Source of the DNA: Eulemur rufifrons
Lineage: Eukaryota; Chordata; Mammalia; Primates; Lemuridae
DNA: 64,000 bases
NCBI RefSeq assembly: GCF_041146395.1
Contig: NC_091008.1
Location: 4,601,501 to 4,665,500 of the forward strand
Direction of reading: 5' to 3'
The first letter of the stretch is position 1. Each line of letters opens with the position of its first letter. Shown piece after piece: positions 1-16,427 of the stretch. Both the position numbers and the translations under genes were made by a program. The notes beneath the pieces were generated by a model. The model was not told the origin of the DNA. It saw only the letters and a program-made list of their open reading frames with translations, and did not search any database.

Positions 1-629
1 TAATTCTGTGCGTTCCGTGTGGATGCTGTTTTTAGTCTCATGATATATTTTCTTCCAAGGCAGATATTCATTAATGCAATTTTATTTTATTAACTGAGGG
101 CGTACAAAACCAACTGCATAAAGAAACAAATTCAATCTTCCTGTCCTTTCTTTCCTGAAAAAGAAGTAGGCGTTTTATTACACACGCAGCACTTTTATGT
201 CTGTTGATACACGTTGGTAAGATTTTAGGTGGAGGTCGGTCACGTGGTGGAAATGTCTTGGAACTCCCTTACCTTTCAGTATTGCCCCTCTGCAACTGTC
301 CTTCGGGGAAAATCACATCCTGATTCTAGGTCACTTGTCACCAAATCCTCTTTCCCGACACAGCGTACCACTCCAGAAAACATTTTAACTTCTTGAATAT
401 TTATTTAGACTTTATCAACTGTGGCAGGTTCTGTAACAGCTATTAGTCCTTTGCATTTTCAAGGTGGCTCTGAGAGGATCTGATTTTTCTAGCAGCTTCT
501 GGTTTTCTTCGCTGTCTTTGCCTTTTTGTTTTTTTCTTTGTCTCTTGAATGGGTATTCAAAGAAAGGAAAACGGGCATATTTGGAGGTATGCCCACTAAG
601 ACACTGTTCCTAAGAGAATGTAAAATGTC

Positions 630-963
630 TTTTTTTTTGAGAGAGAGAGAGACAGAGTCTCACTCTGTTGCCCGGGCTAGAGTGCCGTGGCTTCAGCCTC
701 GCTCACAGCAACCTCAACTCCTGGGCTCAAGCGATCCTCCTGCCTCAGCCTCCCGAGTACCTGGGATTACAGGCATGCGCCACTATGTCCGGCTCATTTT
801 TTCTATGTATGTTTTTAGTTGTCTGGCTAATTTCTTTCTATTTTTAGTAGAGATGGGGTCTTGCTCTTGCTCAGGCTGGTCTCGAACTCCTGACCTCGAG
901 CGATCCTCCTGCCTCGGCCTCCCAGAGTGGTAGGATTACAGGCGTGAGCCACCGTGCCCGGCC
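630..963 (-). mobile_element. Alu, antisense, full dimer
   Basis: T-run then gagagagagagacagagtctc; ends ccaccgtgcccggcc. The ORF across it is an Alu frame. Confidence 0.95.
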
Positions 964-1274
964 TCTATAACTATTAACACACCAATAAATACTGTGTGAC
1001 TAAATGTTAGGATTTCTAAAGCCATGATCCTTATGATTTGATTCTAAAAAAGCAGTCATAATAATTTATAATTTGGAAAGAAGCAAAAGTTTTTTTCTAT
1101 GTTAAACACAGATAATATGTCCTTAAAAATGACATGTTCATGGAAGTTTTAAAATATATTATTACCAGTCATGCCTAAAATATGCTAAAAATTTGCTGGG
1201 CAGGTATATATTAGTGTACAATAGCAATATATACTGCATATATTGTCTAGTAGCAATATTAAGTGCCCAACGTG

Positions 1275-1400
1275 TGCTTAAAATACTCATTTAATTCTCA
1301 ATACTGCTACCAGGAAGGCATTATGTCCATTTTACAGATGAGGAAGCTGAGGCTCAGACACAGAATCAGGGATTTGGACTCAGATCTCTCTGGAAAGCCC
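1275..1400 (-). mobile_element. MIR fragment
   Basis: Core text attatgtccattttacagat followed by gaggaagctgaggctcagac. Confidence 0.75.
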
Positions 1401-2235
1401 TTGTTGTGTCTATTTCTGCCACATTTTTGGCCTTAACAGGAGCCAGAATAGCATTTCTTCTTCAAGTGAATCACAGCTAAAGAGACAGGATCCCTAATTA
1501 GAGAGTGACATCATGGCCGGTGACTCTGTTTTGACCATGACACCGCCCCTTTCCTCTCCTGTAGCACCAGCCATCCTCGCACCTCAGTGGGGCTGGGATA
1601 GGACAGAAGTTGGCAGCTGATAAGAAATTCAGGGAGAGTTTGGGTTGGATGACAGAGATTGCTTAAAAAATAACTTTGGAGGGAGATCAATCACGTGTTA
1701 AGCTTTCCTTTAAGAAATTAACACTGAGGACATAAGCCTGGTACTTAGAAAATTTCTTCACTTTACCAAATAAAAGGGGAATTTTTTATTCTTAATAGGC
1801 AAAGTCTATGCCTTGGCGTAAAACTGGGGAGAAAAAACTATTTCTGTTTCCTTGCAAAGGAGGTAAAGAATGTCGCTAGGTCGGTGGGGGACAGCTGAGC
1901 CTTGTAAAGCTGCTTAGTCTGCATTAGGGAACTCCAAAGCAAGAAATAGCCCATTATTCCACCTCTAGAGTTATTCCAGGAATGACATTGGAAAGTTCAG
2001 TGGACCCTACTTTAAACAAAGATCTCTCAGCTTTGTTTAAATCTGTAAAACCACCCTTAATGTTTTTGAGATTACAATACTTTCCTACTTCCTTATTTAT
2101 ATTGGAGCATAAGGTTTAAAAAGTTTTCATTATCAGGATGCCAGGAAGAAAAGGGTCTATTTTAAGAGTAGGATTTACATGGAGAGTAAAAGGTGTCAAC
2201 AGCTTAGGAATTTAAACGGAGCATTTATGATACTT

Positions 2236-2436
<201 letters not shown>

Positions 2437-2665
2437 TAAGTGTGAGCCCACAGTCTGTAACTATCTATTAAATTATCCCACCATCTATTAAAATGTAAAG
2501 CTCTCAAAAGAGATAGGTGGGTGGTAAATGCTGTCATTGTATTTTGAAGAAATATTTGCAGCAAGAGAGTAAGTGATATATAGGGTCTCAGAAGCGATGC
2601 TTTCTACAGAATGGTACGCTTTGCACAATGTTATTGTAATACCTTTTTCATCATTATTATTATTA

Positions 2666-2987
2666 TTATTTTGAGACAGAGTCTCACTCTGTTGCCCGGG
2701 CTAGAGTGCCGTGGCATCAGCCTCGCTCACAGCAACCTCCAACTCCTGGGCTCAAGCAATCCTCCTGCCTCAGCCTCCCGAGTAGCTGGGACTACGGGCA
2801 AGCGCCACCATGCCCGGCTAATTTTTTCTGTATATTTTTATTGCCAGGTTAATTTCTTTCTATTTTTTTAGTAGAGACGGGGTCTCGCTCTTGCTCAGGC
2901 TGGTCTCGAACTCCCGACCTCTAGCGATCCACCCACCTCGGCCTCCCAGAGTGCTGGGATGACAGGCGTGAGCCACCGCGCCCGGCC
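2666..2987 (-). mobile_element. Alu, antisense, full dimer
   Basis: Tail is (TTA)n-like (tattattattattttgagac); ends gcgcccggcc. Confidence 0.95.
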
Positions 2988-3505
2988 TATTATCATTATT
3001 ACATTTGAAAAATCTCGTCCCTGATACCAGGAAATTTTCGTAACATACATCTTGGCTATAAACGTTTCTTCCTATCTGTCAGTGCTCCGGCTACCTCCTT
3101 ACAAACTCACACAGGCTGTGCTGCCGGCTCGTGGCATTCAAGTGTGAAATTGTTATTTTTAGAGCCCCATCCAAAGAGCCATCAAAAAGGAGTGTTTCAT
3201 CCACCACTTTTTCATGCCTGCTCTCCAACAGACCTGAGCGTTGACTTCGTGGGAGGGTCACCCAGGTGTGGCATCCTGATTTTGAGACACAGAATATTGT
3301 CTCTGCCCATTTGGAAAAGCCAAGTTTGAAAAGAAAAAAAAAAAAAAAAAAAATCAAATGTGCGTTTTGAAATAAGGTTTCTAGGACAGTGCAGTAAGGT
3401 GCTTTCCGTTTTAAAATTTCCTGCAATATTTTTAGCCTTCACACATCCATGCGCGCACAGGCACTCACGCTATATATAGTGACCTCGTTGTCTCGGTGAG
3501 TGTGA

Positions 3506-3508
<3 letters not shown>

Positions 3509-3537
<29 letters not shown>
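3509..3537. repeat. (TG)n microsatellite
   Basis: Uninterrupted TG repeats in otherwise unique DNA. Confidence 0.95.
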
Positions 3538-3539
<2 letters not shown>

Positions 3540-4379
3540 GCAGCCGCGTCACTGCAGAGCTTTCTGGAAGCACAGAGTCTCGGGCAGGCCCCAGCCCAGA
3601 CCCACTGAATCTGAACGTGCCTTTTAACAAAAGGTGTTTCATGTGTCTCAAAGTGTCCAAAGCGTGAGAAGCTCTGGAGTCAGGAATTCTTGCCTGGAGG
3701 AAAGGCGAGGCGTGGCAGTGTCTGCATTTGCAGAAATAAATTCTCATTCACTGCCCAGAGTCCTTTCCCCAGATCCTGAAGTGAGCGTCTGTTAGAGGGG
3801 TGATGTTTGGGCAGATACTGGTTTTTTAACTGTAATGATGCAACAATAGCAGCTGTGAATATAATGCTAGGAAAACGTTAATAATTCATGAGAACCCAGG
3901 GTGGCAGATGGAGATTTTTTGCACCAACTTTCCATCTGATGGTATATTTAGTTTATTTTCCGCAAAGAGAAGGGTCCCTAGTGGGGACTAGGATGACAGA
4001 AGACACAACCTCTTGACACTCTTTAAAGAAAATAAATGTTGTTTATTAATATTATAGGGTAACCCAACCAATATTAAGCTTTAAAAATATTTTAGGGGGA
4101 CAGGCAAGAGCTAAGCCAATAGCAGTGAGCTATTTAGAACTGAATACTTATCATATGAATATTCATCTTACTATGTGTTTGATAAACCTCCCTTTTACAT
4201 CTAAGTTTTCCACCCAGTTTAGAACTCAAAGATACTAATATTTTCAGGTAATGACTCTTTTTTTTTTTTTTTTTTTTCTTCCTTAGACTAACTCATAACA
4301 TGTAAGATTTATTGTTGACCGGTACAACTTCTGTAATAAGATCAATATTCGTAGACTCATTACTAAATGTATCCTGCCA

Positions 4380-4560
4380 ATCTTTGTGGCATTCATAGGC
4401 ACCAAGGCCCTTTTATGATCTCCTTTTTACTGATGTGGAAACTGAGAAATTAAGAGATTAAGTAATTTGCCAAAAGCTGTACAGCTAGGAAGCGGGAAAG
4501 GCAGGTATTAAATCTAGGATCTCTCACTCCAAAGTCCATTCTTTTGTTTATGACACCAGA
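4380..4560 (-). mobile_element. MIR
   Basis: ctgatgtggaaactgagaaa then aagtaatttgcc and a tRNA-like end. Confidence 0.8.
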
Positions 4561-4980
4561 TTGCTTGTGGCTCAGGAGTTCTGTCTCTTAATGGATAAAA
4601 ACGTTCAGTCTCAACATTATCACTGCTCTAATTGTAATTAGTTAGAAACCTCTTGGTAAATAATTACCTGTAAGTCCTCTGACACACCTAAGCACCTGTC
4701 CTATTGGTCACACCCAAATACCGATCTTATTGACTACTCACTAATAATCATGGTACAGGTTGAACATCCCTAATCTGAAAATCTGAAATCAGAAATGCTC
4801 CAAGATCTGAATCGTTTTGAGCACTGACATGATGTTGTCACAAGTGGAAAAATCCCACACCTGACCACCGCTGGAGTCGGAGTCAAAATGCAGCCAAGAT
4901 TGTTTCATGTACAAAATGATTAAAAATTACTTTCAGGTTATGTGTATGAGGCATATATGAAACATAATGAATTTCGTGTT

Positions 4981-5264
4981 TATTTATTTTTGAGACAGGG
5001 TCTCACCCTGTCACCCAGGCTAGAGGACAGTGGCATCGTCACAGCTCACAGCAACTTCAAACTCCTGGGCTCAAGCGATCCTCCTGCCTCAGCCCTCTAA
5101 GTAGCTGGGACCACAGGCATGCACCACCACCCCCGGCCAGTCTTTCTAATTTTTGCAGAGACAGGGTCTCACTCTTGCTCAGGCTGGTCTTGAACTCCTG
5201 ACCTCAAGCGATCCTCCCACCGTGGCCTCCCGAAGTGCTAGGATTACAAGTGTGAGCCCCGGCT
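4981..5264 (-). mobile_element. Older Alu, antisense, nested in MER8-like element
   Basis: Diverged dimer; lacks the long strepsirrhine linker, consistent with an AluJ-type age. Confidence 0.9.
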
Positions 5265-5268
5265 CCCT

Positions 5269-5564
5269 ATTTATTTTTTTGAGATAGGGTCTCCTGTCAC
5301 CCAGGCTGGATTGCAGTGGCGCCATCATAGCTCACTAAGAATCTCAAACTCCTGGGCTCAAAGTGATCCTCTTGCCTCAGCTTCTGTAGTAGCTGGGACT
5401 ACAGGTGCACACCATCACGTCTGGCTAATTTTTTTTTTTTTTTTTTTTTTTGGGGGGGGTAGACAGTCTCCCTATGTTGCCCAGGCTGGTCTCAAACTTG
5501 TGGCCTCAAGTGATCCTCCTGCCTTGATCCCAGGGGTTACAGGCATGAGCCACCACCCCTGGCC
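5269..5564 (-). mobile_element. Older AluJ-type, antisense, tandem with previous
   Basis: Diverged dimer; a run of T and G (5430-5458) lies at the arm junction; ends ccaccacccctggcc. Confidence 0.9.
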
Positions 5565-5799
5565 AAAGTTCATGTTTAAACTTGGGTCCCATCCTCAAGA
5601 TACCTCATTATGTATATGCAAATATTCCAAAATCTGAACAAGTCTGACATCCAAAACACTTCTAGTCCCAAGCACTTAGATAAAAGATACTCAACGTATT
5701 TTAGAAGACCTCAAAATTGCTAATTATTTGGAATTTATGTAATTAAAGGTATAAAAATTCAGTTAAAAAGTTAAAAGTTAAAATAATAAGTTTAATTTT

Positions 5800-5897
5800 A
5801 AAAATTAGCCGGGCATGGTGGCATATGACTGTAGTCCCAGCTACCCGGGAGGGAGGCTGAGGCAGGAGGATCCTTTGAGCCCAGGACTTCGAGGTTT
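5800..5897 (+). mobile_element. Alu fragment, sense
   Basis: Only the start of the right arm (attagccgggcatggtggc ... gagcccaggacttcgagg) remains. Confidence 0.85.
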
Positions 5898-6069
5898 TAC
5901 ATAAGTCAAGAATTGTTTTAAGTATCCTGCTTTTTAAATTTTTAAGCACTTTTAGTTTTAAAAATACAAATTAGAAGATTTTTGAAAATATTTTACTTAA
6001 CTACCCTTAATCCTTGAGAAACAGCTCTTTTAGAAATTGGCTTTCGACAGAGTGATAGAATTTGAGATT

Positions 6070-6321
6070 CCCTTTTGCCAGACAAAATTGTAGTAACATA
6101 CAATAAAATGGAACTTACCAGTATGTTTGAGTATTTTATTGTATCGAGAACCATCTCAAACAAATCTAGATCCATCTATAAGGAAAGAATCCAAAACAAG
6201 CTTAATTCTCGCTGCTGTCTGTTCAAGATTGGCAGTTCAAGCAATGAGAATGTTGTATGAACTTGAGTATAACAGATTTGTGGAGCGAGCTTTATTGCAC
6301 GGATATTCAGGGTTAGTTTGA
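6070..6321 (+). pseudogene. Unidentified protein-like open frame
   Basis: A frame ending at 6321 reads MSILLYREPSQTNLDPSIRK and continues RLAVQAMRMLYELEYNRF with an amphipathic, helix-like composition that is unusual for chance intronic sequence. There is no recognisable start context, splice site or tail. Could be an old retrocopy or transposase relic, or chance. Confidence 0.2.
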
Positions 6322-6659
6322 AAATGCTTGTCTTATAGTGCAGAGAAGAAGAAACAGTTTCCATTTTCAACACCTAATTGCTCACTCTGCTACATGATGT
6401 GCATGTTTTAAAGAAAAAAATAAAACCTAAGATTTGATTAAAACATTTAAGCTCTCAAAGATCTATAGGATGCGGTCTTTGAAAAAGAATAAATTCGTTC
6501 CTTTATTGTTTTGGGGGTGCTTACAATATATATTTTTCTGTACAAGTCATTTCTAAGTGGAGTTTTTTTTACATAGGCAAGTAAATATCTGTCTTAGGGA
6601 GATTCTTTAACAAGAAAATGGAGCTACTTACTTCAGAATGTTTTAGCATACCATGCAAG

Positions 6660-6840
6660 ATAATTTGGTGTATTTGCTAAGCATTTTGTTGGGCAGATTT
6701 TCTTTCATTATTTCATAACATCACAACATTTCAAGGAGTGAGGTATTATCTTCACTTTACAGCTGAGGGAAACAGACAAATCTTGTAAGACCATAGAGCC
6801 AGAAAGTGATTCAGATAGAATTCAAACCCACATCTATTTT
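6660..6840 (-). mobile_element. MIR
   Basis: cactttacagctgagggaaac, then attcaaacccacatctatt. Confidence 0.75.
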
Positions 6841-6899
6841 CTTCCTAATACTTCATTCTGTCTCTCAACAGTTGTCTTTGTCTGTCTCATCTTGTGCCG

Positions 6900-8268
<1,369 letters not shown>

Positions 8269-8349
8269 TCAAGTTTTCTCAAGACCACCCACCCCTCTTC
8301 TGTTATGATTTATTTTTCGTACCTGTTGTTACCATTTTCTTGACGGAAA

Positions 8350-8510
8350 GTCTAACGCAGCCTTGCTCAAGCTTGAACGTGCTTCCAGATTGCCTGGGGA
8401 ACCCTGTTAAATGTAGATGCATTTTCAGGAGGTCTATATGTAGAAATACGGATTCCTTGTTCTTGGATAACACCGGCTAGTGCTGGCTGTCACCACCCTC
8501 TGAGTAGCTC
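8350..8510. mobile_element. MER5-like hAT element (decayed)
   Basis: The wording ccttgctcaagcttgaacg, agattgcctgggga and tacggattc resembles MER5/MER20-type nonautonomous hAT elements. Heavily diverged, boundaries approximate. Confidence 0.45.
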
Positions 8511-8683
8511 ATCATCCTAAGGAATATATTTCTTAGGATGGGTTATTTCTGTGCAAATTAACTTTTCTCTTTGCAATCTATTTTGCATTTACTCTATAAA
8601 TACAAAATACGAAATCAGAGCATGGAATGTTTCTGCCTTATCCTCAGACGCAAGGGTGCCAGTATAAAAATAAATGAACTGGT

Positions 8684-9243
8684 GAAGCACAGGCAGTCCC
8701 CAGCTTGGGGACGACCCAATTTATGGCGTCCTGTGATTACAGATGGGCTCTCAACGCTCCCCATAAGGACAATTTATAATTCAATAATTAAATTAATTAT
8801 TCGAGAACTAGTTTCTTCCAAGCATGGAAACTAAACCCGCATGGCGTAGGCAGTTCATCGGGACGGCATCCTGACGCTAGCAGCTAGTCAAAGTTTTTGT
8901 CTTAACGTTTTTATTTGCATTTGGGAGTCTGTGTTTACCCTGCTGACCAGGTTTCCAAAGGTCAAGTCCATTGCATGGGGCCAGGTGAGCCTGCAGCTAA
9001 GAGAAAGGTGATTATAGAGGAAACTGAAGTAGAAATAACTCAGCCTTCGTAGAAGTCACTCCACTAGCGGAACAATTATAACGGATAAAGTGAGAATAAT
9101 AGAACAGTGTTCTAACGAAAGCATCAATTATTACTAAGCAGTGTGGCGGATTAATTATTGAAATGGAAAGGCTTGTATTGATTTGGTTAGAAGATCCAAA
9201 TAAGCGTGACATTCCTATTAGCCTAGTGCTGATGCAGCATTAG
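8684..9243 (+). mobile_element. Tigger-like DNA transposon fossil
   Basis: The start, caggcagtccccagcttggg, resembles a TcMar-Tigger terminal repeat. Downstream, 9160-9243 translates to EMERLVLIWLEDPNKRDIPI and on to SLVLMQH before a stop, matching the conserved 'leucine-rich, W-x-E-D' block of Tigger transposases. The AKRKVIIEE-like part at about 8990-9030 fits the N-terminus. Frameshifts separate the pieces. The 3' end was not located; it may continue to about 9560. Confidence 0.7.
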
Positions 9244-9259
9244 GTAAGTGTTAATCTTT

Positions 9260-11383
<2,124 letters not shown>

Positions 11384-11838
11384 TATGGCATTTAAATGAA
11401 AAAAGGAACCATCCCACCAATGAGGAGGAAATTCAATAAGAAGCAAAGTGCTTTTCTAATCTTATCGGGTTTCCTTTTTGGTGTCAGAGTGCCAGCTCCA
11501 CTGGGCGATGGAGCACAAAGGGCATTGGCATTTGATAAGCTGCAAAGAGACCATAGTGCCACCAATGGTAGGGAACTGGACAGGGATAGGTGACAATCTT
11601 GCCTTAAAGGGCACTTCCCCATGGCCACTACGACGGTTACCACTGCTGCTATTTGAGCCACTGAAAACGCAGAGGCATTTTGGGGGCACATTGCTGATTG
11701 AGAAGTGGGCGAATGGTCAGAAAAAGTAGGACCAGCCTTTGGAAAAGTAGAGAAATGACGCCACCAAAGCAGGGCTGAGCCACCTCTATGGTCTGAATTT
11801 CTTGTATTTTAAAATTCTTCCTAAAATTCCCAAGCACA

Positions 11839-12141
<303 letters not shown>

Positions 12142-12374
12142 TTATGCTTCAACATACTAATGTTGCAGTGTAAGTACTTCCTCATAGATCACAGTGCTCC
12201 TTAGGATAAGGGCACCCCTCCCCAGTGGGATTTCTCGGTCACCTGCAGTGCTTCCTCAGGTCTTGCATGCCCCTGGCCCCCAGATCGTCTGGCACACCCC
12301 TTTTCTGAGTGTGTGTCCCCAGCGAACTGTGGCTGCTGTATTCTTCAGTGCATCGTAGGAATCTTTCAGATGTG

Positions 12375-12494
12375 CTGGGGCTGAATATTAGAGTTACTTG
12401 GGCAGCTCTCAAAAAACACCAACGTCCCAGGTCTTACTCGAGACAAATTAGATTCTCTAGGAGTTAGCACTCAAATACTGTATTTTGTAAAACT
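12375..12494. mobile_element. MER5A-like hAT fragment
   Basis: Runs of MER5A-type text are visible: gagttacttgggcagctct, aaaacaccaacgtcccaggt, caaattagattctctagg. A FLAM-type Alu monomer starts at its right edge. Confidence 0.55.
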
Positions 12495-12643
12495 CTAGTG
12501 GTGGCTCACGCCTTGTAATCCCAGCACTTTGGGAGGCTGAGGCTGGAGAGGATGGCTTGAGTCCTGGGGTTTGAGGCTACACTGAGCTTTTATGGCAACT
12601 GCTCTCAGCAGGGGGAGACCCTGTCTCTTGGGGGAAAAAAAAA

Positions 12644-12674
<31 letters not shown>

Positions 12675-12688
12675 AACAAACAAAATCC
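12495..12688 (+). mobile_element. FLAM-type Alu monomer with (CA)n tail
   Basis: Single left-arm-like unit ending ctgtctcttgggggaaaa, then (CA)n at 12644-12671. Confidence 0.85.
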
Positions 12689-13451
12689 TTTCCAGATGAT
12701 TTAAAGATTAAATGGGAGACCTGACAGTCATTCATGCCTCGGGTGAATCGATTCTTATGGACCAAGTTTTTGCAAAATCAAGAGTTAAACGAATAAGTAA
12801 ATGAGAAATTTTAATACCAGTGGTCGGGCATAAAAATTAAGTATTTTAATAGTCTATAAATTGGGGATAACAGAACATAGTTTAGGTTAATAGTTTGTTC
12901 CAACTAAATTGTAAGCTCTACAAAATGCCTGAAGGAAAAAAGCCTAAGGCTTTGCATTCTTCAAGGGACCTGAGGGAGATATTGTTGTTGCGTAGTCTCT
13001 GTAGTTATTAAATGTCCATTTACTTATCATCTACGTGATCATGATAAAAGAGGTTATCTAGGAAGCATTCAAATACTAATACTAGATGGTCATTCTGGAA
13101 GGATTACTATGGTTACTAGTATTTTTGTGGTGCCCAAGAGGTGACCTTTGTGGGTAACAAATGGATATATATAATATTATTCAGATGTTGTTAATCTTTA
13201 GGTATTTCTTAAGGACTTTAATATATCCATTAACAACATCTTACCCTTGGTTGCAACGAACAAGTAGCTGTTGAAGTGACTTGGGCAATAAAGTCAAGTT
13301 TAATATTACCCAGATTTTGCTAAAACTTGGGTATCTGCCGATAACTTTAAGAATTCATAAAAAATATTATCGCTTGGTTACTCACAATGATGAAGTATGT
13401 GGAATTGAAGAGGGGAAACCATTCAAACAATTGAACAGAACTAGAGCCTCA

Positions 13452-13545
13452 GTGCTTGGGCAGCACATGCACTAAAATTGGGACGATATGGAGAAGATTA
13501 GCAGGGCGTTTGCGCAAGGGTGACATGCAAATTTGGGAAGTGTTC
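13452..13545 (+). pseudogene. U6 snRNA processed pseudogene
   Basis: The sequence follows U6 from its first base (GTGCTT) through cagcaca, actaaaattgg, gagaagattagca, the tgcgcaag block and tgacatgcaaattt. A few bases near the 5' stem are missing (cgcttcgg reduced to tggg) and substitutions are scattered. It ends in a 14-base A tail at 13546-13559. Direct repeats AGAACtAGAGccTCA (13437-13451) and AGAACgAGAGtgTCA (13559-13573) match at 12 of 15 positions and abut both ends, the pattern of L1-mediated retroposition. No proximal sequence element or TATA box of a real U6 gene was seen just upstream. Confidence 0.95.
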
Positions 13546-14252
13546 AAAAAAAAAAAAAAGAACGAGAGTGTCAGAAGTCAACGTTTGTTATTTTTTAGCA
13601 GAGCAAGTGGTAGAGTCTGGTAGGGATTTGATACTTGGGTGCACAGAAATTTAGGAAGTGAGGCGCAAGAACCAGCCCATGATTCCAGCTGCAGAAGCAA
13701 ACACTGAGTATAATCTTCCCCCGGCTTTATCTTCCCATGGAAAGAAGAAAGACCCGAAGTCCTAGCTCCGTCTCTAGCGTGACATGGGCAATCAAGGGCT
13801 GTAAAGCCAGCAGCAGCTAAGGCAGCCAGGGGTCAGGGCTGTCGCAGATAATCATGGTAGCCCTAGCAGGGAATACCGGGGGAACAGGTGACACAGCCAT
13901 CCCCAAAGGTGCTTAATGACTAGTTTGAGGGATGGGTTAGGTAAAGTGTTCTGGTAGGGAAGGGAAGGGAGAGGAAAAGACAAAAGCTCATTAAATACCA
14001 GAGATTACAAAGCAATTTATAACAGTGGGAACATTTGAGATTCTTGGCTGGGAAGATTCAGCGATGGTTTCAGTTCTGTTAGAGATTGGTACCTGATGAG
14101 TGAAAGATGAGCTGAAGTTGACTTTGGGAAAGGTGGGCAGAGCTAGGTAGACTTCCTGAAAAGAACCTTAAGCAAACAAAGCTCATTTCTACTTAAAAAC
14201 TGTAAGTCAAAACAGTGTGGATAGGAAGAGTGGGGTCGGCTATATAGCAGTT

Positions 14253-14578
14253 CTCTTTTTTTTTGAGTCTCACTCTGTTGCCTGGGCTAGAGTGCCATGG
14301 CGTTAGCCCAGCTCACAGCAACCTCAAACTCCTGGGGTCAAGCGATCCTCCTGCCTCAGCCTCCCGAGTAGCTGGGACTACAGGCATGTGCCACCATGCC
14401 CGGCTAATTTTTTTTCTACATAGATTTTTAGCTGTCCAGATAATTTCTTTCTATTTTTAGTAGAGACGGGGGTCTCGCTCTTGCGCAGGCTGGTCTCGAA
14501 CTCCTGACCTCGAGCGATCCTCCCACCTCGGCCTCCCAGTAGTGCTAGGATTACAGGCATGAGCCACCGTGCCTGGCC
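14253..14578 (-). mobile_element. Alu, antisense, full dimer
   Basis: Short T tail; ends ccaccgtgcctggcc. Confidence 0.95.
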
Positions 14579-15789
14579 AGCAATTCTCTTCTTTGCTTCC
14601 AAACCTCTTCCAAAAAAAGACAAAGAGTAGACATATGAGAGAAAAAGTCAGGGTCCAGCAGAGCAAAGGGAAATCTTTTTGTGTGCATGGTTATTCTCTA
14701 AAAGTATATACGTAAACAAAAAAAAATTGTCTCTTTAACCAGGCAAAAACTATGGAAATAAATTTAAATAAGAAGAGTATTACTTAGATCATCAGGATTA
14801 TGTATGTGCTTATGTGTCTCTTTATCTCTGAAAAGTAAAAATATTGACAGACCAGAGACCCAAAAAGATAGAAATGTATCTAATTCTCACTCAAATAAAA
14901 ATGTATTGGACTCAGTTTCAGAGAACATTCTTGGATTTGATTTTTTTGAAACTCCCTAAATTTAAACAGCTGCAATTCTTCTTAAAACCAGCCTTTTGTG
15001 GAAGAAAAGTGTTTTCTTCATTTTGTTATTTATTTTCTTCTTTAAAAAAATATATAACCACAAAAACATCAATCACCCATAATGTCACTTTTTTTTCCTT
15101 AAATTTAAAAGGAAGTGAAAGCTGTCCTCTCCAACCCTAAGACATTATACTTTTAATATCCTTTCAAAACTGTTTTCTGTGATACGAGATACATATCCAT
15201 ATTGATCTAGCCATTGATGGATCTATATCAACATCTATAATTGTGTGCAATAATTTAACTTAATGCAAACCTTCATTAAAGATGGAACACTGTGCTTGGC
15301 TTAGGTACTATGGATGTAGTGATGTTTTTAGTATTATATGTTGAATCTGCAATGGTTTTTTTAATTATAGCACAATTATTCAGATCATGGCTACCTTTGT
15401 TCAGTAGAACAAGGTCTATGAGTCTTGTACTGGTTCAATACAATGTATCCAAGTGCCCAGCACAGGAATACGAAATATACCCAGTGGGATTTGCGGAATT
15501 TATGAGGTCTATAGAACTTTCTTAGCACAAATCCACAAAACATATATTACTAGCTTGCTTCACAACCACGAGGCTGTACAGAAAGGGGTTGCCATTTGTG
15601 TGGTGTTTATTAGACCTGGTTTACCCAATTAAGAGTTCCATGTGAATCTTTAGTGAAGTAGTTGTGGGTCAGTAGTGTGTCACAGAGCATGTGTGTTGCT
15701 AAAATGGGTCACTGCTCTTGATTAGAGAAACCCAAGCAATCAGATGGAAGATCTGCCCCATGCATTTCTGTAGTGACTTCAGCAGAAGC
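14579..15789. other. Gap: unique A/T-rich intron
   Basis: Nothing recognised. Confidence 0.6.
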
Positions 15790-15960
15790 TGCGGCGTGGA
15801 GGAAAGATCTGGTCTCGCTTTGAACCCAGATCTGCTACGTATTAGCCATTTATCAGGAAGTCCTTTTTTTGAGCCTCAGTTTTCTTGTCTGTAAAAGGCA
15901 GTAAGCATGTCTCATACGAATGATGTAGGTGATACACGAGCTATAATTAAACCCTGCCAT
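15790..15960 (+). mobile_element. MIR
   Basis: gaacccagatctgctacgta, gagcctcagttttcttgtct, gtaaaaggcag. Confidence 0.75.
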
Positions 15961-16427
15961 AATACAGATGAATGTGCACAGTCTTGTTATTTTGAAATTA
16001 ATGAAAGACGGAGCCCGCGAAGCTAGCTGGCTGGGATTTGAGGCCATCTGTAAGCCCGTTGCCAACTGTGTTTTTGCCAAAAATTTGTTACTATCTCAGA
16101 GCGCGTCGTCGAGGAATTTATGTAATGTTAGTGAAAATGTTTTGTGACTTGTAAAGGGCCAGGCAAATTTATGGTCCTATCATTACAGTTATGCGGTTGA
16201 AAAAAATCAATAGATTTTATTAATAAATATGAGAAATCTATTAGTTTTTTTTTTTTTTTTACCTTTTTCATTTACATAGACTGAATAGAAGCATAAACTT
16301 ATGTGACATGGATATAATGAGATCTATAGGAAAGTCAAAATAGGTTATAAAATCTTGGGTAGGGCTAATGCTTCACAGGGAACACGGCCTCTTTTCCCAG
16401 GTGGGAGATGAGTTTGCTCCATTTTCT

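Larger units (their letters stand above)
4756..5696. mobile_element. MER8-like Tigger-class element split by two nested Alus
   Basis: The left arm begins caggttgaacatccctaatc and the right arm ends with the inverse (aagcacttagataaaagatactcaac). TA dinucleotides lie at 4754-4755 and 5697-5698, as expected for Tc1/mariner insertions. The arms 4756-4980 and 5565-5696 are separated by two tandem antisense Alus. The family name is from memory. Confidence 0.7.

Noticed and set aside
526..933. 135-codon plus-strand ORF
   Set aside because: Its second half is antisense-Alu translation (the [20 protein letters not shown] type); the same protein text recurs at more than 20 places in the window.
3334..3354. 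A21 run as tail of a plus-strand retrocopy ending at 3333
   Set aside because: No target duplication or AATAAA found near it; could be a simple A-run.
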